From contig CAMATW010000027.1 in NCBI GenBank assembly GCA_945861305.1, forward strand, positions 1 to 38,086: 38,086 nt of DNA, written 5' to 3'. Made by a program: the position numbers and the translations under genes. Position 1 is the first letter of the stretch, and every line of letters starts with the position of its first letter. Source of the stretch: Bordetella parapertussis (lineage in GTDB: Bacteria > Pseudomonadota > Gammaproteobacteria > Burkholderiales > Burkholderiaceae_C). Shown here one piece after another: positions 6,706 to 16,684 of the stretch. The notes under the pieces are model-generated. The model made no database searches. It was not told where the DNA came from and saw only the letters and a list, made by a program, of their open reading frames with translations.

Positions 6706-9441
6706 ATGCAAGAGACCTATATTCCCAAAGACGTTGAAGCGTCTGTCCGCAGCGACTGGACCGCCAAAGACGTCTACCGCGTCACAGAAGACAACAGCCG
6801 TCCCAAGTACTACGCCTGCTCCATGCTGCCTTACCCCAGCGGCAAGCTGCACATGGGCCATGTGCGCAACTACACCATCAACGACATGCTCACGCGCCAC
6901 CTGCGCATGAAGGGCTACAACGTCTTGATGCCCATGGGCTGGGACGCATTTGGTTTGCCAGCCGAAAACGCAGCGTTAAAGAACGGTGTACCGCCCGCCA
7001 AATGGACCTACGAGAACATCGCCTACATGAAGCAGCAGATGCAGGCCATGGGTTTGGCCATCGACTGGAGCCGTGAAGTCGCCACCTGCGATGCGACTTA
7101 TTACAAATGGAACCAGTGGCTGTTTTTGAAGATGCTGGAAAAGGGCGTGGCCTACCGCAAGACCCAAGTGGTGAATTGGGACCCGGTGGACCAAACCGTG
7201 CTCGCCAACGAGCAAGTCATCGACGGCAAGGGCTGGCGCACTGGCGCGGTGGTTGAAAAGCGTGAAATCCCCGGCTACTACCTGAAGATCACCGACTACG
7301 CCCAAGAGTTGCTCGACCATGTTCAGGTCGGTAACCCCAAAGCCACCTTGAACGGCTGGCCCGACAAAGTGCGCTTGATGCAAGAGAACTGGATCGGCAA
7401 GAGCGAGGGTGTGCGCTTTGCCTTCCCCCACACCATCCAAGGTGCCGATAGGAAATGGATCCAAGACGGCCGCATGTACGTGTTCACCACCCGCGCCGAT
7501 ACCATCATGGGCGTGACGTTTTGCGCGGTAGCGCCTGAACACCCCTTGGCGCTGCATGCGGCGGCCACCAACCCGAAGTTGGCGGCCTTCTTGGAGGAAT
7601 GCAAAGAAGGCGGCACCACAGAAGCCGAGTTGGCGGTGAAAGACAAGGTGGGCATGCCCACAGGCTTGCATGTCACGCACCCGGTCACCGGCGATCAAGT
7701 GGCGGTGTGGGTCGGTAACTATGTGCTCATGAGTTATGGCGACGGCGCGGTCATGGGTGTACCAGCGCACGATGAGCGCGATTTTGCGTTTGCGCTCAAG
7801 TACCAGTTGCCGATCACGCAAGTGGTGGCGCTCAAAGACCAAAGCTTCAGCGACAAGGCTTGGCAAGAGTGGTACGCCACCAAAGACGGCGTGTGCGTCA
7901 ACTCGAGCGAACTTGACGGCCTGAGCTTCAAAGACGCGGTCAACAAAGTGGCCGACTTGCTGCAAGCCAAAGGCTTGGGCGAGAAAAAAATAACTTGGCG
8001 TTTGCGCGACTGGGGGGTGAGCCGCCAGCGCTACTGGGGCACGCCGATACCCATCATCCATTGCGACGAGCATGGGGCTGTGCCTGTGCCTGAAAAAGAC
8101 CTGCCCGTGGTGTTGCCGCTTGACTGCATCCCCGATGGCTCGGGCAACCCCTTGCACAAGCACGAAGGTTTCCACAAGGCGAGTCCAGGAAGCGACAAGC
8201 CTGTCGCGTGCCCCACTTGCGGCAAACCGGCGTGGCGTGAGACCGACACCATGGACACCTTTGTCGACTCGTCGTGGTACTTCATGCGCTACTGCGACCC
8301 GACCAACGCCCAAGCGATGGTGGCCGAGGGCACGCAGTACTGGATGCGCGACGCCCAGCACGCCACGGGCGGCAGTGGCATGGACCAGTACATCGGTGGC
8401 ATCGAACACGCCATCCTGCACCTGCTGTATGCGCGGTTTTGGACCAAGGTCATGCGCGACCTGGGGCTGGTGAAGGTCGATGAACCCTTCACCAAATTGC
8501 TCACGCAGGGCATGGTGCTGAACCATATTTACTCGCGCCGCACCGCCAAGGGTGGCAAAGACTATTTCTGGCCGCACGATGTCGAGCATGTGATGGACGA
8601 CACCGGCAAAGTGGTGGGCGCCAAGCTGAAGAACCCGGCCGACAGCGGCGACGGCAGACTGCCCGTGGGCACTGCCATCGACTACGAGGGCGTGGGCACC
8701 ATGTCCAAGTCCAAGAACAACGGTGTGGACCCGCAAGACCTGATTGAAAAATACGGCGCAGACACCGCGCGCCTGTACACCATGTTCACCGCACCGCCCG
8801 AGGCCACGCTGGAGTGGAACGACTCGGCGGTGGAGGGCAGCTTTCGGTTTTTGCGCCGGGTGTGGAACTTTGCTTTCAAGCACGAAGCCAGCCTCAAGGC
8901 CGCGACCAAAGGCAACCTCAGTCAAGCTAACTGCCGCAAACAAGCCGCCGATCTGCGACGCGATGTGCACCTGACGCTCAAGCAAGTCAGCTATGACTAC
9001 GAGCGCATGCAATACAACACCGTGGTGTCGGGTTGCATGAAGCTGCTCAATGCTTTGGAAGACTTCAAACCCGACGGCAGCCCGGGTGACCAGGCGGTGC
9101 TGTGCGAAGGCACGTCGGTGTTGCTGCGCATGCTCTACCCCGCTTGTCCCCACATCAGCGCCCATTTGTGGGCGGAACTCGGCTTCGCCGCCCGCACAGG
9201 CGATTTGCTCGACGCGGCTTGGCCCAGCGTGGACGAGAGCGCCTTGCTGCGCGACGAAATAGAGCTGATGTTGCAAGTCAACGGCAAGCTGCGCGGTTCT
9301 ATTTCAGTGCCCGCCACGGCCAGCAAAGAAGACATTGAAAAAGCGGCTTTGGCCAGTGAAGCCTTCCAAAAACAAGCCCAAGGCGCGGCACCGAAAAAGG
9401 TGATCGTGGTGCCGGGGCGTTTGGTCAACATAGTGGTTTAA
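6706..9441 (+). CDS. leuS: Leucyl-tRNA synthetase
   Basis: This class I synthetase has 911 residues from the ATG at 6706, slightly longer than the E. coli enzyme (860). The HIGH motif appears as [11 protein letters not shown] (residues 47-57) and KMSKS as TMSKSKN (about 665-671). The CP1 editing domain lies between, with [14 protein letters not shown]. An in-frame TTG at 6697 would add three residues, but [11 protein letters not shown] is the usual family beginning. A stem-loop ends exactly at this ATG. Codon use is visibly richer in C/G-ending codons than in flanking bamE, exbB or lptE. lptE follows after two bases. Confidence 0.97.
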   Translation: MQETYIPKDVEASVRSDWTAKDVYRVTEDNSRPKYYACSMLPYPSGKLHMGHVRNYTINDMLTRHLRMKGYNVLMPMGWDAFGLPAENAALKNGVPPAKWTYENIAYMKQQMQAMGLAIDWSREVATCDATYYKWNQWLFLKMLEKGVAYRKTQVVNWDPVDQTVLANEQVIDGKGWRTGAVVEKREIPGYYLKITDYAQELLDHVQVGNPKATLNGWPDKVRLMQENWIGKSEGVRFAFPHTIQGADRKWIQDGRMYVFTTRADTIMGVTFCAVAPEHPLALHAAATNPKLAAFLEECKEGGTTEAELAVKDKVGMPTGLHVTHPVTGDQVAVWVGNYVLMSYGDGAVMGVPAHDERDFAFALKYQLPITQVVALKDQSFSDKAWQEWYATKDGVCVNSSELDGLSFKDAVNKVADLLQAKGLGEKKITWRLRDWGVSRQRYWGTPIPIIHCDEHGAVPVPEKDLPVVLPLDCIPDGSGNPLHKHEGFHKASPGSDKPVACPTCGKPAWRETDTMDTFVDSSWYFMRYCDPTNAQAMVAEGTQYWMRDAQHATGGSGMDQYIGGIEHAILHLLYARFWTKVMRDLGLVKVDEPFTKLLTQGMVLNHIYSRRTAKGGKDYFWPHDVEHVMDDTGKVVGAKLKNPADSGDGRLPVGTAIDYEGVGTMSKSKNNGVDPQDLIEKYGADTARLYTMFTAPPEATLEWNDSAVEGSFRFLRRVWNFAFKHEASLKAATKGNLSQANCRKQAADLRRDVHLTLKQVSYDYERMQYNTVVSGCMKLLNALEDFKPDGSPGDQAVLCEGTSVLLRMLYPACPHISAHLWAELGFAARTGDLLDAAWPSVDESALLRDEIELMLQVNGKLRGSISVPATASKEDIEKAALASEAFQKQAQGAAPKKVIVVPGRLVNIVV

Positions 9442-9443
9442 AC

Positions 9444-9944
9444 ATGATGAAACGCCGCGTATTTTTCTCCAGTGTGTTCTTGATGGGCTTGAGTGCCTGT
9501 GGCTTTCAGTTACGCCAAGCCCCCATCTACCCGTTTCGTACTCTCTACAGCGGACTGCCTGAAGCCTCTGTGTTCGGCCAAGATCTCAAGCGAAATATTT
9601 CAGCTTCTGGACGGGTAGAGGTTATCAGCGACCCCAAGCAGGTCGAGCGTGCCGATGTGATTTTTGATTTGTTACTCGAGTTGCCTGAGAAAGTCATTCT
9701 CAGTCGCACCTCGGCGGGCGCGGTTAGAGAGTTTCAGTTGCGCTTTCGCATTCGCTTCAAGCTACGTAGCCGTGACGGTATCGAGTTGATCCCAGACACC
9801 GAATTGGTCCAAGAGCGAGACATCAGCTTTAACGAAACTGCGGCTCTGTCCAAAGAAACCGAAGAGGGCTTGCTTTACCGCGATATGCGATCGGACTTGG
9901 TGCAACAGGTGCTGCGCCGACTCGCTGTCGTGCGCATGCCCTAG
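9444..9944 (+). CDS. lptE: LPS-assembly lipoprotein LptE
   Basis: This 166-residue lipoprotein has a short signal peptide with lipobox LSAC followed by GFQLR, the conserved start of mature LptE (RlpB). LptE plugs the LptD barrel in the outer membrane and helps deliver lipopolysaccharide to the surface. The order leuS-lptE-holA is conserved in many proteobacteria and supports the assignment of this poorly conserved protein. Two adjacent ATG codons (9444, 9447) are possible starts. Confidence 0.92.
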   Translation: MMKRRVFFSSVFLMGLSACGFQLRQAPIYPFRTLYSGLPEASVFGQDLKRNISASGRVEVISDPKQVERADVIFDLLLELPEKVILSRTSAGAVREFQLRFRIRFKLRSRDGIELIPDTELVQERDISFNETAALSKETEEGLLYRDMRSDLVQQVLRRLAVVRMP

Positions 9945-9956
9945 CCCTAAGTACCC

Positions 9957-11009
9957 ATGCAGCTATCTGGCCAACGCTTGACTGAACAGCTGCCGCAAGA
10001 GTTGCGCTCGCTCTACACCTTGCATGGTGACGAGGCTTTGTTGTTGCAAGAGGCAGCTGACGCCATACGCGCCACAGCCAGACACAACGGTTTTTCGGAG
10101 CGCCATGTGTTCACCGTGGCGGGAGCGCATTTTGATTGGAGCGAGGTCGAGTCCGCTGCTTCAGCCATGAGCTTGTTTGCCGACAAGCAACTCATCGATA
10201 TCCGTATTCCCTCGGGCAAGCCTGGCAAAGAAGGCAGCGAAGCTTTGCAGCGCATTGCAGCGGCTTGTGTGGGCAATGACGGTGTCTTGGTGTTGTTGTC
10301 TTTGCCTCGTCTAGATAAAGCCGCCAAATCTTCGGGTTGGTTCACGGCCTTGGATGCGCATGGCATCAGCGTACAAATCGAGCCTGTTGAGCGAGCCGCC
10401 TTGCCTGCGTGGATTGCCCAGCGTTTGGCCTTGCAGCAGCAGCGAGTTCGTGCTGGCGAAGAGGGGCAGCGCAGCTTGCAGTTTTTTGCCGATAGGGTTG
10501 AGGGCAATTTGCTGGCCGCCCACCAAGAAATACAAAAACTGGCACTGCTGTACCCCGCGCAGGAATTGAGTTTTGAGGATATTGAAAACGCGGTTTTGAA
10601 TGTGGCGCGTTTCAATGTGTTCAAGCTCAGCGAAACCGTGTTGGCAGGTCAACACCAGCGGGTGCAACGCATGTTGGACGGCTTGCGAGCTGAAGGCACA
10701 TCCGAGGTGCTGGTGCATTTCGCTTTGGCCGAAGACATACGCGCCTTGAAACGCGTCAAAGACGCCGTGGCCAGTGGTCGAGCCTTGCCGCAGGTGTTGC
10801 GCGAGCAGCGCATTTGGGGCCCCAAGGAACGTTTGTTTGAACGGGTCTTGCCCAGTTTGTCTCCTGCGGTCATGGACCGTTTGTTGCAAGCCGCCCACCA
10901 AGTGGATGGCGTGGTCAAAGGCTTGCGCTTTGCCCAATGGCCGAGCGAGAGCTGGCAGGCATTGGCTCGCTTGGCTTTGATGCTCAGCAAAGCCTGTAAA
11001 GCGGCATGA
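9957..11009 (+). CDS. holA: DNA polymerase III subunit delta
   Basis: The 350-residue protein matches HolA, the clamp-loader wrench that opens the beta sliding clamp. It begins [20 protein letters not shown] followed by [17 protein letters not shown], a typical N-terminal segment. The middle region contains LPAWIAQRL and [16 protein letters not shown], conserved in delta subunits. It starts 12 bases after lptE in the usual leuS-lptE-holA order. Confidence 0.95.
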   Translation: MQLSGQRLTEQLPQELRSLYTLHGDEALLLQEAADAIRATARHNGFSERHVFTVAGAHFDWSEVESAASAMSLFADKQLIDIRIPSGKPGKEGSEALQRIAAACVGNDGVLVLLSLPRLDKAAKSSGWFTALDAHGISVQIEPVERAALPAWIAQRLALQQQRVRAGEEGQRSLQFFADRVEGNLLAAHQEIQKLALLYPAQELSFEDIENAVLNVARFNVFKLSETVLAGQHQRVQRMLDGLRAEGTSEVLVHFALAEDIRALKRVKDAVASGRALPQVLREQRIWGPKERLFERVLPSLSPAVMDRLLQAAHQVDGVVKGLRFAQWPSESWQALARLALMLSKACKAA

Positions 11010-11034
11010 GCCGCTTGTCTGCCAAAATCCAACC

Positions 11035-12318
11035 ATGAACGTCGCCGCCACCATCCCCGAACTCATGCGCACCTTGGGCCTGCAAGCGCGTTGCGCGGCA
11101 GCGGGCATGGCACGGGCCACGGCGGCGCAAAAAGCCCAAGCCTTGCAGGTGCTGGCACGTTTGCTGCGCGAACACACCGCTGCTTTGCAAACCGACAACG
11201 CCAAAGACCTTAGCCGCGCCCAAGCCGCCGGTTTGGCCGCGCCCATGGTCGATCGCCTGAAGCTCTCGCCCCAAACGCTTGAAACCTGCGCCGTGGGCTG
11301 CGAGCAGCTGGCTGCCATGCCTGACATCATTGGCAGCATCAGCGGCATGAGCCAGCAGCCCAGCGGTATTCGCGTGGGGCAAATGCGCGTACCCATTGGC
11401 GTGTTTGGCATGATTTACGAGAGCCGCCCCAACGTCACCATCGAGGCTGCTTCTCTCGCCATCAAAAGCGGCAATGCTTGCATTTTGCGCGGCGGCTCCG
11501 AGGCCATCGACTCCAATAAAGCGCTGGCCGCGCTGGTGCAAATCGCTTTGGCCGAGGCCGGTTTGCCCACCGATGCGGTGCAACTCGTGCCCACCACCGA
11601 CCGCGCTGCGGTGGGTGAACTCATCACCATGCCCGCCTATGTGGACGTGGTCATCCCGCGTGGCGGCAAGGGCTTGATCGAGCGCATCAGCCAAGACGCC
11701 AAGGTGCCGGTCATCAAGCATTTGGACGGTAACTGCCACACTTATGTGGACGACCCGTGTGACCTCGACATGGCGCTCACCGTGGTGGACAACGCCAAAA
11801 CCCAAAAGTACAGCCCCTGCAATGCCACCGAGAGTTTGCTGGTGGCGCGTGGTGTGGCCGCGGCGTTTTTGCCGCGCATCGGCGCGGTATTTGCCGACAA
11901 GGGTGTGGAGATGCGCTGCTGCCTTGAAAGCAAAACCTTGTTGCAAAGCGTGAAAGGCGCGGTGCTCAAAGACGCCACCGAGCAAGATTGGTTCGAGGAA
12001 TATTTGGCGCCCATCATCAGCATCAAGGTGGTGGACGGCTTGGATGCGGCCATCGCCCACATCAACCACTACAGCAGCCACCACACCGACGCTATTCTGA
12101 CGCTCAACCATGTGCACAGCCAACGCTTTTTGCGCGAGGTCGATTCGGCCAGCGTCATCGTCAACGCCAGCACCCGCTTTGCCGATGGCTTTGAGTACGG
12201 CTTGGGTGCCGAGATCGGCATTTCCACCGACAAATTCCACGCCCGTGGGCCGGTGGGCATTGAGGGACTTACCTCATTGAAGTATGTGGTGTTAGGGGCG
12301 GGGGAAGTGCGGGGTTGA
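11035..12318 (+). CDS. proA: Gamma-glutamyl phosphate reductase
   Basis: The 427-residue aldehyde dehydrogenase-like enzyme catalyses the second step of proline synthesis from glutamate. The segment [18 protein letters not shown] is characteristic, and the catalytic cysteine lies in [11 protein letters not shown] (Cys262). The end, [18 protein letters not shown], is also typical. It is the last gene of the run that begins with bamE. proB is not in the window. Codon use is GC-rich compared with holA. A nested inverted repeat begins over its stop codon. Confidence 0.97.
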   Translation: MNVAATIPELMRTLGLQARCAAAGMARATAAQKAQALQVLARLLREHTAALQTDNAKDLSRAQAAGLAAPMVDRLKLSPQTLETCAVGCEQLAAMPDIIGSISGMSQQPSGIRVGQMRVPIGVFGMIYESRPNVTIEAASLAIKSGNACILRGGSEAIDSNKALAALVQIALAEAGLPTDAVQLVPTTDRAAVGELITMPAYVDVVIPRGGKGLIERISQDAKVPVIKHLDGNCHTYVDDPCDLDMALTVVDNAKTQKYSPCNATESLLVARGVAAAFLPRIGAVFADKGVEMRCCLESKTLLQSVKGAVLKDATEQDWFEEYLAPIISIKVVDGLDAAIAHINHYSSHHTDAILTLNHVHSQRFLREVDSASVIVNASTRFADGFEYGLGAEIGISTDKFHARGPVGIEGLTSLKYVVLGAGEVRG

Positions 12319-12361
12319 TGCTGAGAAGCTCCTGACGCTTGAAGCTGTCAGAATCAACCCC
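12311..12361 (+). repeat. Nested inverted repeat at the end of proA
   Basis: GGGGTTGAT (12311-12319), covering the proA stop codon, is perfectly complementary to ATCAACCCC (12353-12361). Inside, CTGAC (12332-12336) pairs with GTCAG (12347-12351) and GCT with AGC. There is no T-run afterwards, so this is not a classical terminator. It may be a transcript-end stabiliser or a factor-dependent end of the proA operon. Confidence 0.6.
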
Positions 12362-12393
12362 ACTTACAAACCTTACTCTTACTAAGCGACCCC

Positions 12394-13689
12394 ATGGTTC
12401 CTCACCTCATTACCGCGCTGACCGGCCCCATCAACGAGCTCGAGCAGCGCATTCTCGACTCTATGCCCGCCATCGAGCGCTGGTTTCGCATGGAATGGAT
12501 GGAACACACTCCGCCTTTTTACAGCTCTGTGGATATCCGCAATGCGGGATTCAAACTCGCCCCCGTGGACACCAATCTCTACCCAGGCGGCTGGAACAAC
12601 CTCACGCCTGAAATGCTGCCCTTGGCGGTGCAAGCGGCCATGGCCGCCATTGAGAAAATTTGCCCTGAAGCGCGCAACCTGCTGCTGATCCCCGAAAACC
12701 ACACCCGCAACACCTTTTACCTGAGCAATGTAGCGCAACTCGCCCGCATCTTCAATATGGCGGGGCTGAATGTGCGCATTGGTTCGATCAATCCCGAGAT
12801 CAAAGAAGACACCGTCATTGAGTTGCCCAATGGCGAATCGGTAAAGTTAGAACCCGTGATCCGTAGCAAAACCCGCTTGGGGCTGAAAGACTTCGACCCT
12901 TGCACCATCTTGCTCAACAACGACTTAAGCGCTGGTATCCCTGGCATCTTGGAAGACCTTCATGAGCAATACCTACTGCCACCACTGCACGCGGGATGGT
13001 GTGTGCGACGCAAAAGCCAGCATTTCGCCAGCTACGAAGAAGTGTCCAAGCGCTTTGGCAAATTGCTAGGCATTGACCCATGGCTGATCAACCCCATGTT
13101 CAGCCAATGTGGTGAGGTGAATTTCGCCGAAGGCACAGGCATGGAATGCCTGACCACCAATGTGGACTTGTTGCTGACCAAAATCCGTCGCAAATACAAA
13201 GAATTTGGCATCCACGAAAAGCCTTTCGTCATCGTCAAAGCCGACAACGGCACCTATGGCATGGGCATCATGACGGTGCGAAGCGTTGCCGATTTGGAGG
13301 CGCTCAACCGCAAAACCCGCAACAAAATGAGCGTGGTCAAGGACGGCCAAGAGGTTAACCAAGTCATCATCCAAGAAGGGGTTCTGACCAACGAGCGCAT
13401 CAACGACGCGGTGGCAGAACCCGTGGTCTACATGATGGACCGCTATGTGGTGGGCGGCTTTTACCGTGTCCATGCTGAGCGCGGTGTGGACGAGAACTTG
13501 AATGCCCCAGGCTCCAGCTTTGTGCCCTTGGCGTTTGAGCAAAGCGCCCATACGCCCCAGCCTGGCATGAAGCCGGGTGCCAGCTTGCCCAACCGTTTTT
13601 ACATGTATGGCGTGATTGCCCGCTTGGCTATGTTGGCTGCAAGCTACGAAATGGAGCAAACCGACCCCAATGCCGAGGTATACGAATAA
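12394..13689 (+). CDS. gshA: Glutamate-cysteine ligase, betaproteobacterial type
   Basis: The 431-residue protein matches the GshA family found in betaproteobacteria and acidithiobacilli (TIGR02049-like), which is unrelated in length to E. coli GshA. Recognisable segments are RMEWMEHTPPFYSSVDIRN, DTNLYPGGWNNL and VKADNGTYGMGIMTV. It joins glutamate and cysteine in the ATP-dependent first step of glutathione synthesis. The ATG at 12394 gives the usual MVPHLITALTGP beginning. gshB lies about 2 kb downstream with kup between them. Confidence 0.94.
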   Translation: MVPHLITALTGPINELEQRILDSMPAIERWFRMEWMEHTPPFYSSVDIRNAGFKLAPVDTNLYPGGWNNLTPEMLPLAVQAAMAAIEKICPEARNLLLIPENHTRNTFYLSNVAQLARIFNMAGLNVRIGSINPEIKEDTVIELPNGESVKLEPVIRSKTRLGLKDFDPCTILLNNDLSAGIPGILEDLHEQYLLPPLHAGWCVRRKSQHFASYEEVSKRFGKLLGIDPWLINPMFSQCGEVNFAEGTGMECLTTNVDLLLTKIRRKYKEFGIHEKPFVIVKADNGTYGMGIMTVRSVADLEALNRKTRNKMSVVKDGQEVNQVIIQEGVLTNERINDAVAEPVVYMMDRYVVGGFYRVHAERGVDENLNAPGSSFVPLAFEQSAHTPQPGMKPGASLPNRFYMYGVIARLAMLAASYEMEQTDPNAEVYE

Positions 13690-13696
13690 AAAAGAA

Positions 13697-13723
13697 TACC
13701 TATGTTGCACTGCAGAATAGGTA
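13697..13723 (+). repeat. 27-bp near-perfect dyad between gshA and kup
   Basis: TACCTAT (13697-13703) and ATAGGTA (13717-13723) are perfect inverted repeats. Nested inside are TGCA (13706-13709) and TGCA (13711-13714) around a central C at 13710. Of 13 symmetrical positions, 11 pair perfectly and one is a G:T wobble. No T-run follows. The site lies 8 bases after the gshA stop and 54 bases before kup, so an operator for kup or a transcript-end hairpin of gshA are both possible. Confidence 0.6.
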
Positions 13724-13777
13724 AACTACGCGAATCTTGTTAATGGGTGGGGAAGCGAACAGCTACTTCATAGGCTG

Positions 13778-15661
13778 ATGAGCGGTTCCGCGTCTGATAC
13801 ACAAAAATCTTCACTTGCCAGTTTGACCTTGGGTGCTATTGGGGTCGTTTACGGGGACATTGGTACCAGTGTCCTCTACTCTATTAAAGAAGTCTTCGGC
13901 TCAGGCCATGTTGAATTCACGCCCGACAATGTGATGGGCATTTTGTCCATCTTTTTTTGGACCCTGGCCTTCATTGTTTCGCTGAAATATGTCATGTTGG
14001 TGCTTCGAGCCGACAACAACGGCGAGGGCGGTTTGGTCGCTATGCTGGCATTGGCGTCTTCCTCTGTGCGGGACAAACCTCGGCTTCGAAGCATTTTGTT
14101 GGTGGTGGGTATTTTTGGCACCTGCTTGTTTTATGGCGACGGCGTTATCACTCCGGCGATCTCTGTGCTGTCAGCGGTGGAGGGTTTGGAGGTGATCTCG
14201 CCGAACTTCAAACGCTATGTCATCCCGCTGACCTTGGTTATTTTGCTGTGTTTATTTGCAGTACAAAAACGCGGAACGGGCGGCATAGGCAAGTTTTTTG
14301 GCCCCATCACCTTGGTGTGGTTTGCCGCCATTGCTTGCCTCGGGGTTTATCACATTGCCAGCAACCCAGCCATTTTGTGGGCCATCAGCCCTTTTTATGC
14401 TGTGCGTTTCATGTGGGAGCAACCCGGCACCACGTTTTTGATTTTGGGCGCGGTGGTCTTGTGTGTCACCGGTGGTGAAGCCTTGTATTCCGATATGGGA
14501 CATTTCGGCAAAAAGCCGATTCGCTTGGCTTGGTTTGCAGTGGTCATGCCTTGTTTGACCTTGAACTATTTTGGCCAAGGCGCTTTGTTATTGACTGAGC
14601 CTGAAGCAGTAAAAAATCCCTTCTTCAATATGGCTCCCGACTGGGCTCTGATTCCTCTGGTGATCTTGGCAACAGCGGCCACCGTCATCGCTTCGCAAGC
14701 CTTAATCACTGGAGCCTTCAGCGTCACCAAACAAGTGATTCAGATGGGGTTTTTACCTCGCTTGCAAGTGCAACACACCAGCGAAAGAGATACAGGACAG
14801 ATATACATGCCTTTTGTAAACTGGGGCTTGTTTGTGTTTATTGTTTTGGCGGTGGTCTTATTCAAGACCTCCAGCAATTTGGCGGCAGCCTACGGTATTG
14901 CGGTGTGTACCGATATGTTGATCACCACCATCTTGACTTTTTACGTCATTCGCTACGCATGGAAGTACCCGCTTTGGCTTTGCATAAGCGCGACCTCAAT
15001 GTTCTTTGTGGTGGACTTGGCGTTTTGGAGTTCCAATATGCTCAAACTGGCCGACGGCGGTTGGTTTCCCCTCTTTATCGGCGGCATGATTTTGGTGTTG
15101 ATGCTCACGTGGCGCGATGGGCGCGCTTTGCTACACCACAAGTCCCTCAATGAAGCCATGGAGTTATCGTCTTTCCTTGATGCCTTGTTCATTGCGCCGC
15201 CTAACCGCGTGGAAGGCACGGCAGTGTTCCTTACCTCGGAAGATGGCATCGTGCCCAACGCCATGTTGCACAACTTGAAGCACAACAAGGTGCTGCATGC
15301 GCAAAACCTGTTTGTGTCGGTGCGCAGCCATGAGGTACCTTGGATTTCAGATGACAAACGCATTGAAATCACAGACATGGGCCACCAATGTTGGCAGGTG
15401 AAAATTCACTATGGTTTCAAGGACGACCCCGATGTGCCGGGCGCCCTGTCCTTGCTTAAGGGTCAGGTGGGCAATATCGACCCCATGAGCACCAGCTTTT
15501 TCCTCTCCCGCGACAGCATCGTACCCACCGTGGGTGGCGGTATGTCGCAGTGGCGGGAAAAACTGTTTGCCCAGATGTACCTCAATGCCAGTGCGGCGGC
15601 TGACTTTTTAAACCTGCCCAGTAACTCGGTGGTTGAAATGGGCAGCAAGATCGAAATTTAA
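13778..15661 (+). CDS. kup: Low-affinity potassium transporter Kup
   Basis: This 627-residue inner-membrane protein has the family N-terminal signature [14 protein letters not shown] (about residues 21-34), about 12 transmembrane helices in the first 430 residues, and a cytoplasmic tail. Other Kup motifs are [13 protein letters not shown] and [19 protein letters not shown]. Kup takes up K+ with protons. It is inserted between gshA and gshB in the same direction, with gaps of 88 and 48 bases, so co-expression with gshB is likely. Its own promoter may lie in the 88-base gap that holds the dyad. Confidence 0.96.
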   Translation: MSGSASDTQKSSLASLTLGAIGVVYGDIGTSVLYSIKEVFGSGHVEFTPDNVMGILSIFFWTLAFIVSLKYVMLVLRADNNGEGGLVAMLALASSSVRDKPRLRSILLVVGIFGTCLFYGDGVITPAISVLSAVEGLEVISPNFKRYVIPLTLVILLCLFAVQKRGTGGIGKFFGPITLVWFAAIACLGVYHIASNPAILWAISPFYAVRFMWEQPGTTFLILGAVVLCVTGGEALYSDMGHFGKKPIRLAWFAVVMPCLTLNYFGQGALLLTEPEAVKNPFFNMAPDWALIPLVILATAATVIASQALITGAFSVTKQVIQMGFLPRLQVQHTSERDTGQIYMPFVNWGLFVFIVLAVVLFKTSSNLAAAYGIAVCTDMLITTILTFYVIRYAWKYPLWLCISATSMFFVVDLAFWSSNMLKLADGGWFPLFIGGMILVLMLTWRDGRALLHHKSLNEAMELSSFLDALFIAPPNRVEGTAVFLTSEDGIVPNAMLHNLKHNKVLHAQNLFVSVRSHEVPWISDDKRIEITDMGHQCWQVKIHYGFKDDPDVPGALSLLKGQVGNIDPMSTSFFLSRDSIVPTVGGGMSQWREKLFAQMYLNASAAADFLNLPSNSVVEMGSKIEI

Positions 15662-15709
15662 TGCTGGCGCGGACCGATCTGGCCTGCGGGTGCTGGTAAC
15701 CTTGGGCGT

Positions 15710-16684
15710 ATGAACTTATTGTTTATTATCGATCCCATTGATGGCTTCAAGCTCGATAAGGACAGCAGCTTGGCCATGATGCGCCAAGCCCAAGCGCGGG
15801 GCCATGCGGTTTGGGTCTGTGAGGTGCATCAGCTGTGGTGGCAAAGCGGCGGGCGGGTCGGCGCTACCGTTCAACGCCTGCACTTACAAGATGCAGCGGA
15901 TTGGTTCCGCGTGGAAGAAACCCGCCAACAGGCTTTGTGCGAGATGGATGCGGTGCTCATGCGCAAAGACCCGCCGTTTGACAGCGAATACTTCTACGCC
16001 ACCCACATCCTCAGCCAAGCCGAGCGCGAGGGCGCCAAAGTGTTTAACCAACCCAGCGCCCTGCGCGAGCACCCTGAAAAGCTTGCCCTCATGGAGTTTG
16101 CCCAATGGACCACGCCCACCTTGGTAACACGCCAGCCAGAGGCCATTCGCGCTTTTCATGACCAGTACCAAGACATCATCTTGAAGCCCTTGGACGGCAT
16201 GGGTGGCATGGGTATTTTTCGGGTGCGAACCGATGGTTTGAATTTGGGCAGCATCATAGAAACCCTTAACCGCGAAGGTACCACCAGCGTCATGGTGCAA
16301 AAATTTGTGCCTGAAATTGCCCAAGGGGACAAGCGAGTGTTGGTCATTGGTGGCAAGCCCGTACCCTACGCCTTGGCCCGTATTCCTCAAGGCAACGAGG
16401 TGCGGGGCAATTTGGCTGCGGGTGGCAAGGGTGTGGCAAAGCCCTTGACCGACCGTGACCGCGAGATTGCTCACGCCATCGGCCCCACCTTGGCTGCGCG
16501 GGGCTTGTTGCTGGTGGGTTTGGACATCATTGGCGACTGCCTCACCGAGGTCAACGTCACCAGCCCCACCTGTTTTCGCGAAATCACCGACCAAACAGGG
16601 TTTGATGTGGCTGTGATGTTCATGGACGCCTTGGAGCAAGCGCTGAAACACCCCATAGTTCCTGCGGTTGCATCAGCCCCATGA
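15710..16684 (+). CDS. gshB: Glutathione synthetase
   Basis: The 324-residue ATP-grasp enzyme adds glycine to gamma-glutamylcysteine. It starts MNLLFIIDPIDGFKLDKDSS, the conserved GshB beginning, and has the glycine-rich ATP-grasp loop LDGMGGMGIFRV and the late motif LTEVNVTSPTC. Its TGA overlaps the start of the photolyase-like gene as ATGA, implying coupled translation. Confidence 0.97.
   Translation: MNLLFIIDPIDGFKLDKDSSLAMMRQAQARGHAVWVCEVHQLWWQSGGRVGATVQRLHLQDAADWFRVEETRQQALCEMDAVLMRKDPPFDSEYFYATHILSQAEREGAKVFNQPSALREHPEKLALMEFAQWTTPTLVTRQPEAIRAFHDQYQDIILKPLDGMGGMGIFRVRTDGLNLGSIIETLNREGTTSVMVQKFVPEIAQGDKRVLVIGGKPVPYALARIPQGNEVRGNLAAGGKGVAKPLTDRDREIAHAIGPTLAARGLLLVGLDIIGDCLTEVNVTSPTCFREITDQTGFDVAVMFMDALEQALKHPIVPAVASAP

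Noticed and set aside
6976..9276. 766-codon open frame antisense to leuS
   Set aside because: It lies fully within leuS, has a low-complexity His/Val/Gly/Arg-rich composition, no recognisable domain, and is explained by the G/C-ending codons of leuS.
10984..12240. 418-codon open frame antisense to proA
   Set aside because: Shadow of the GC-rich proA reading frame.
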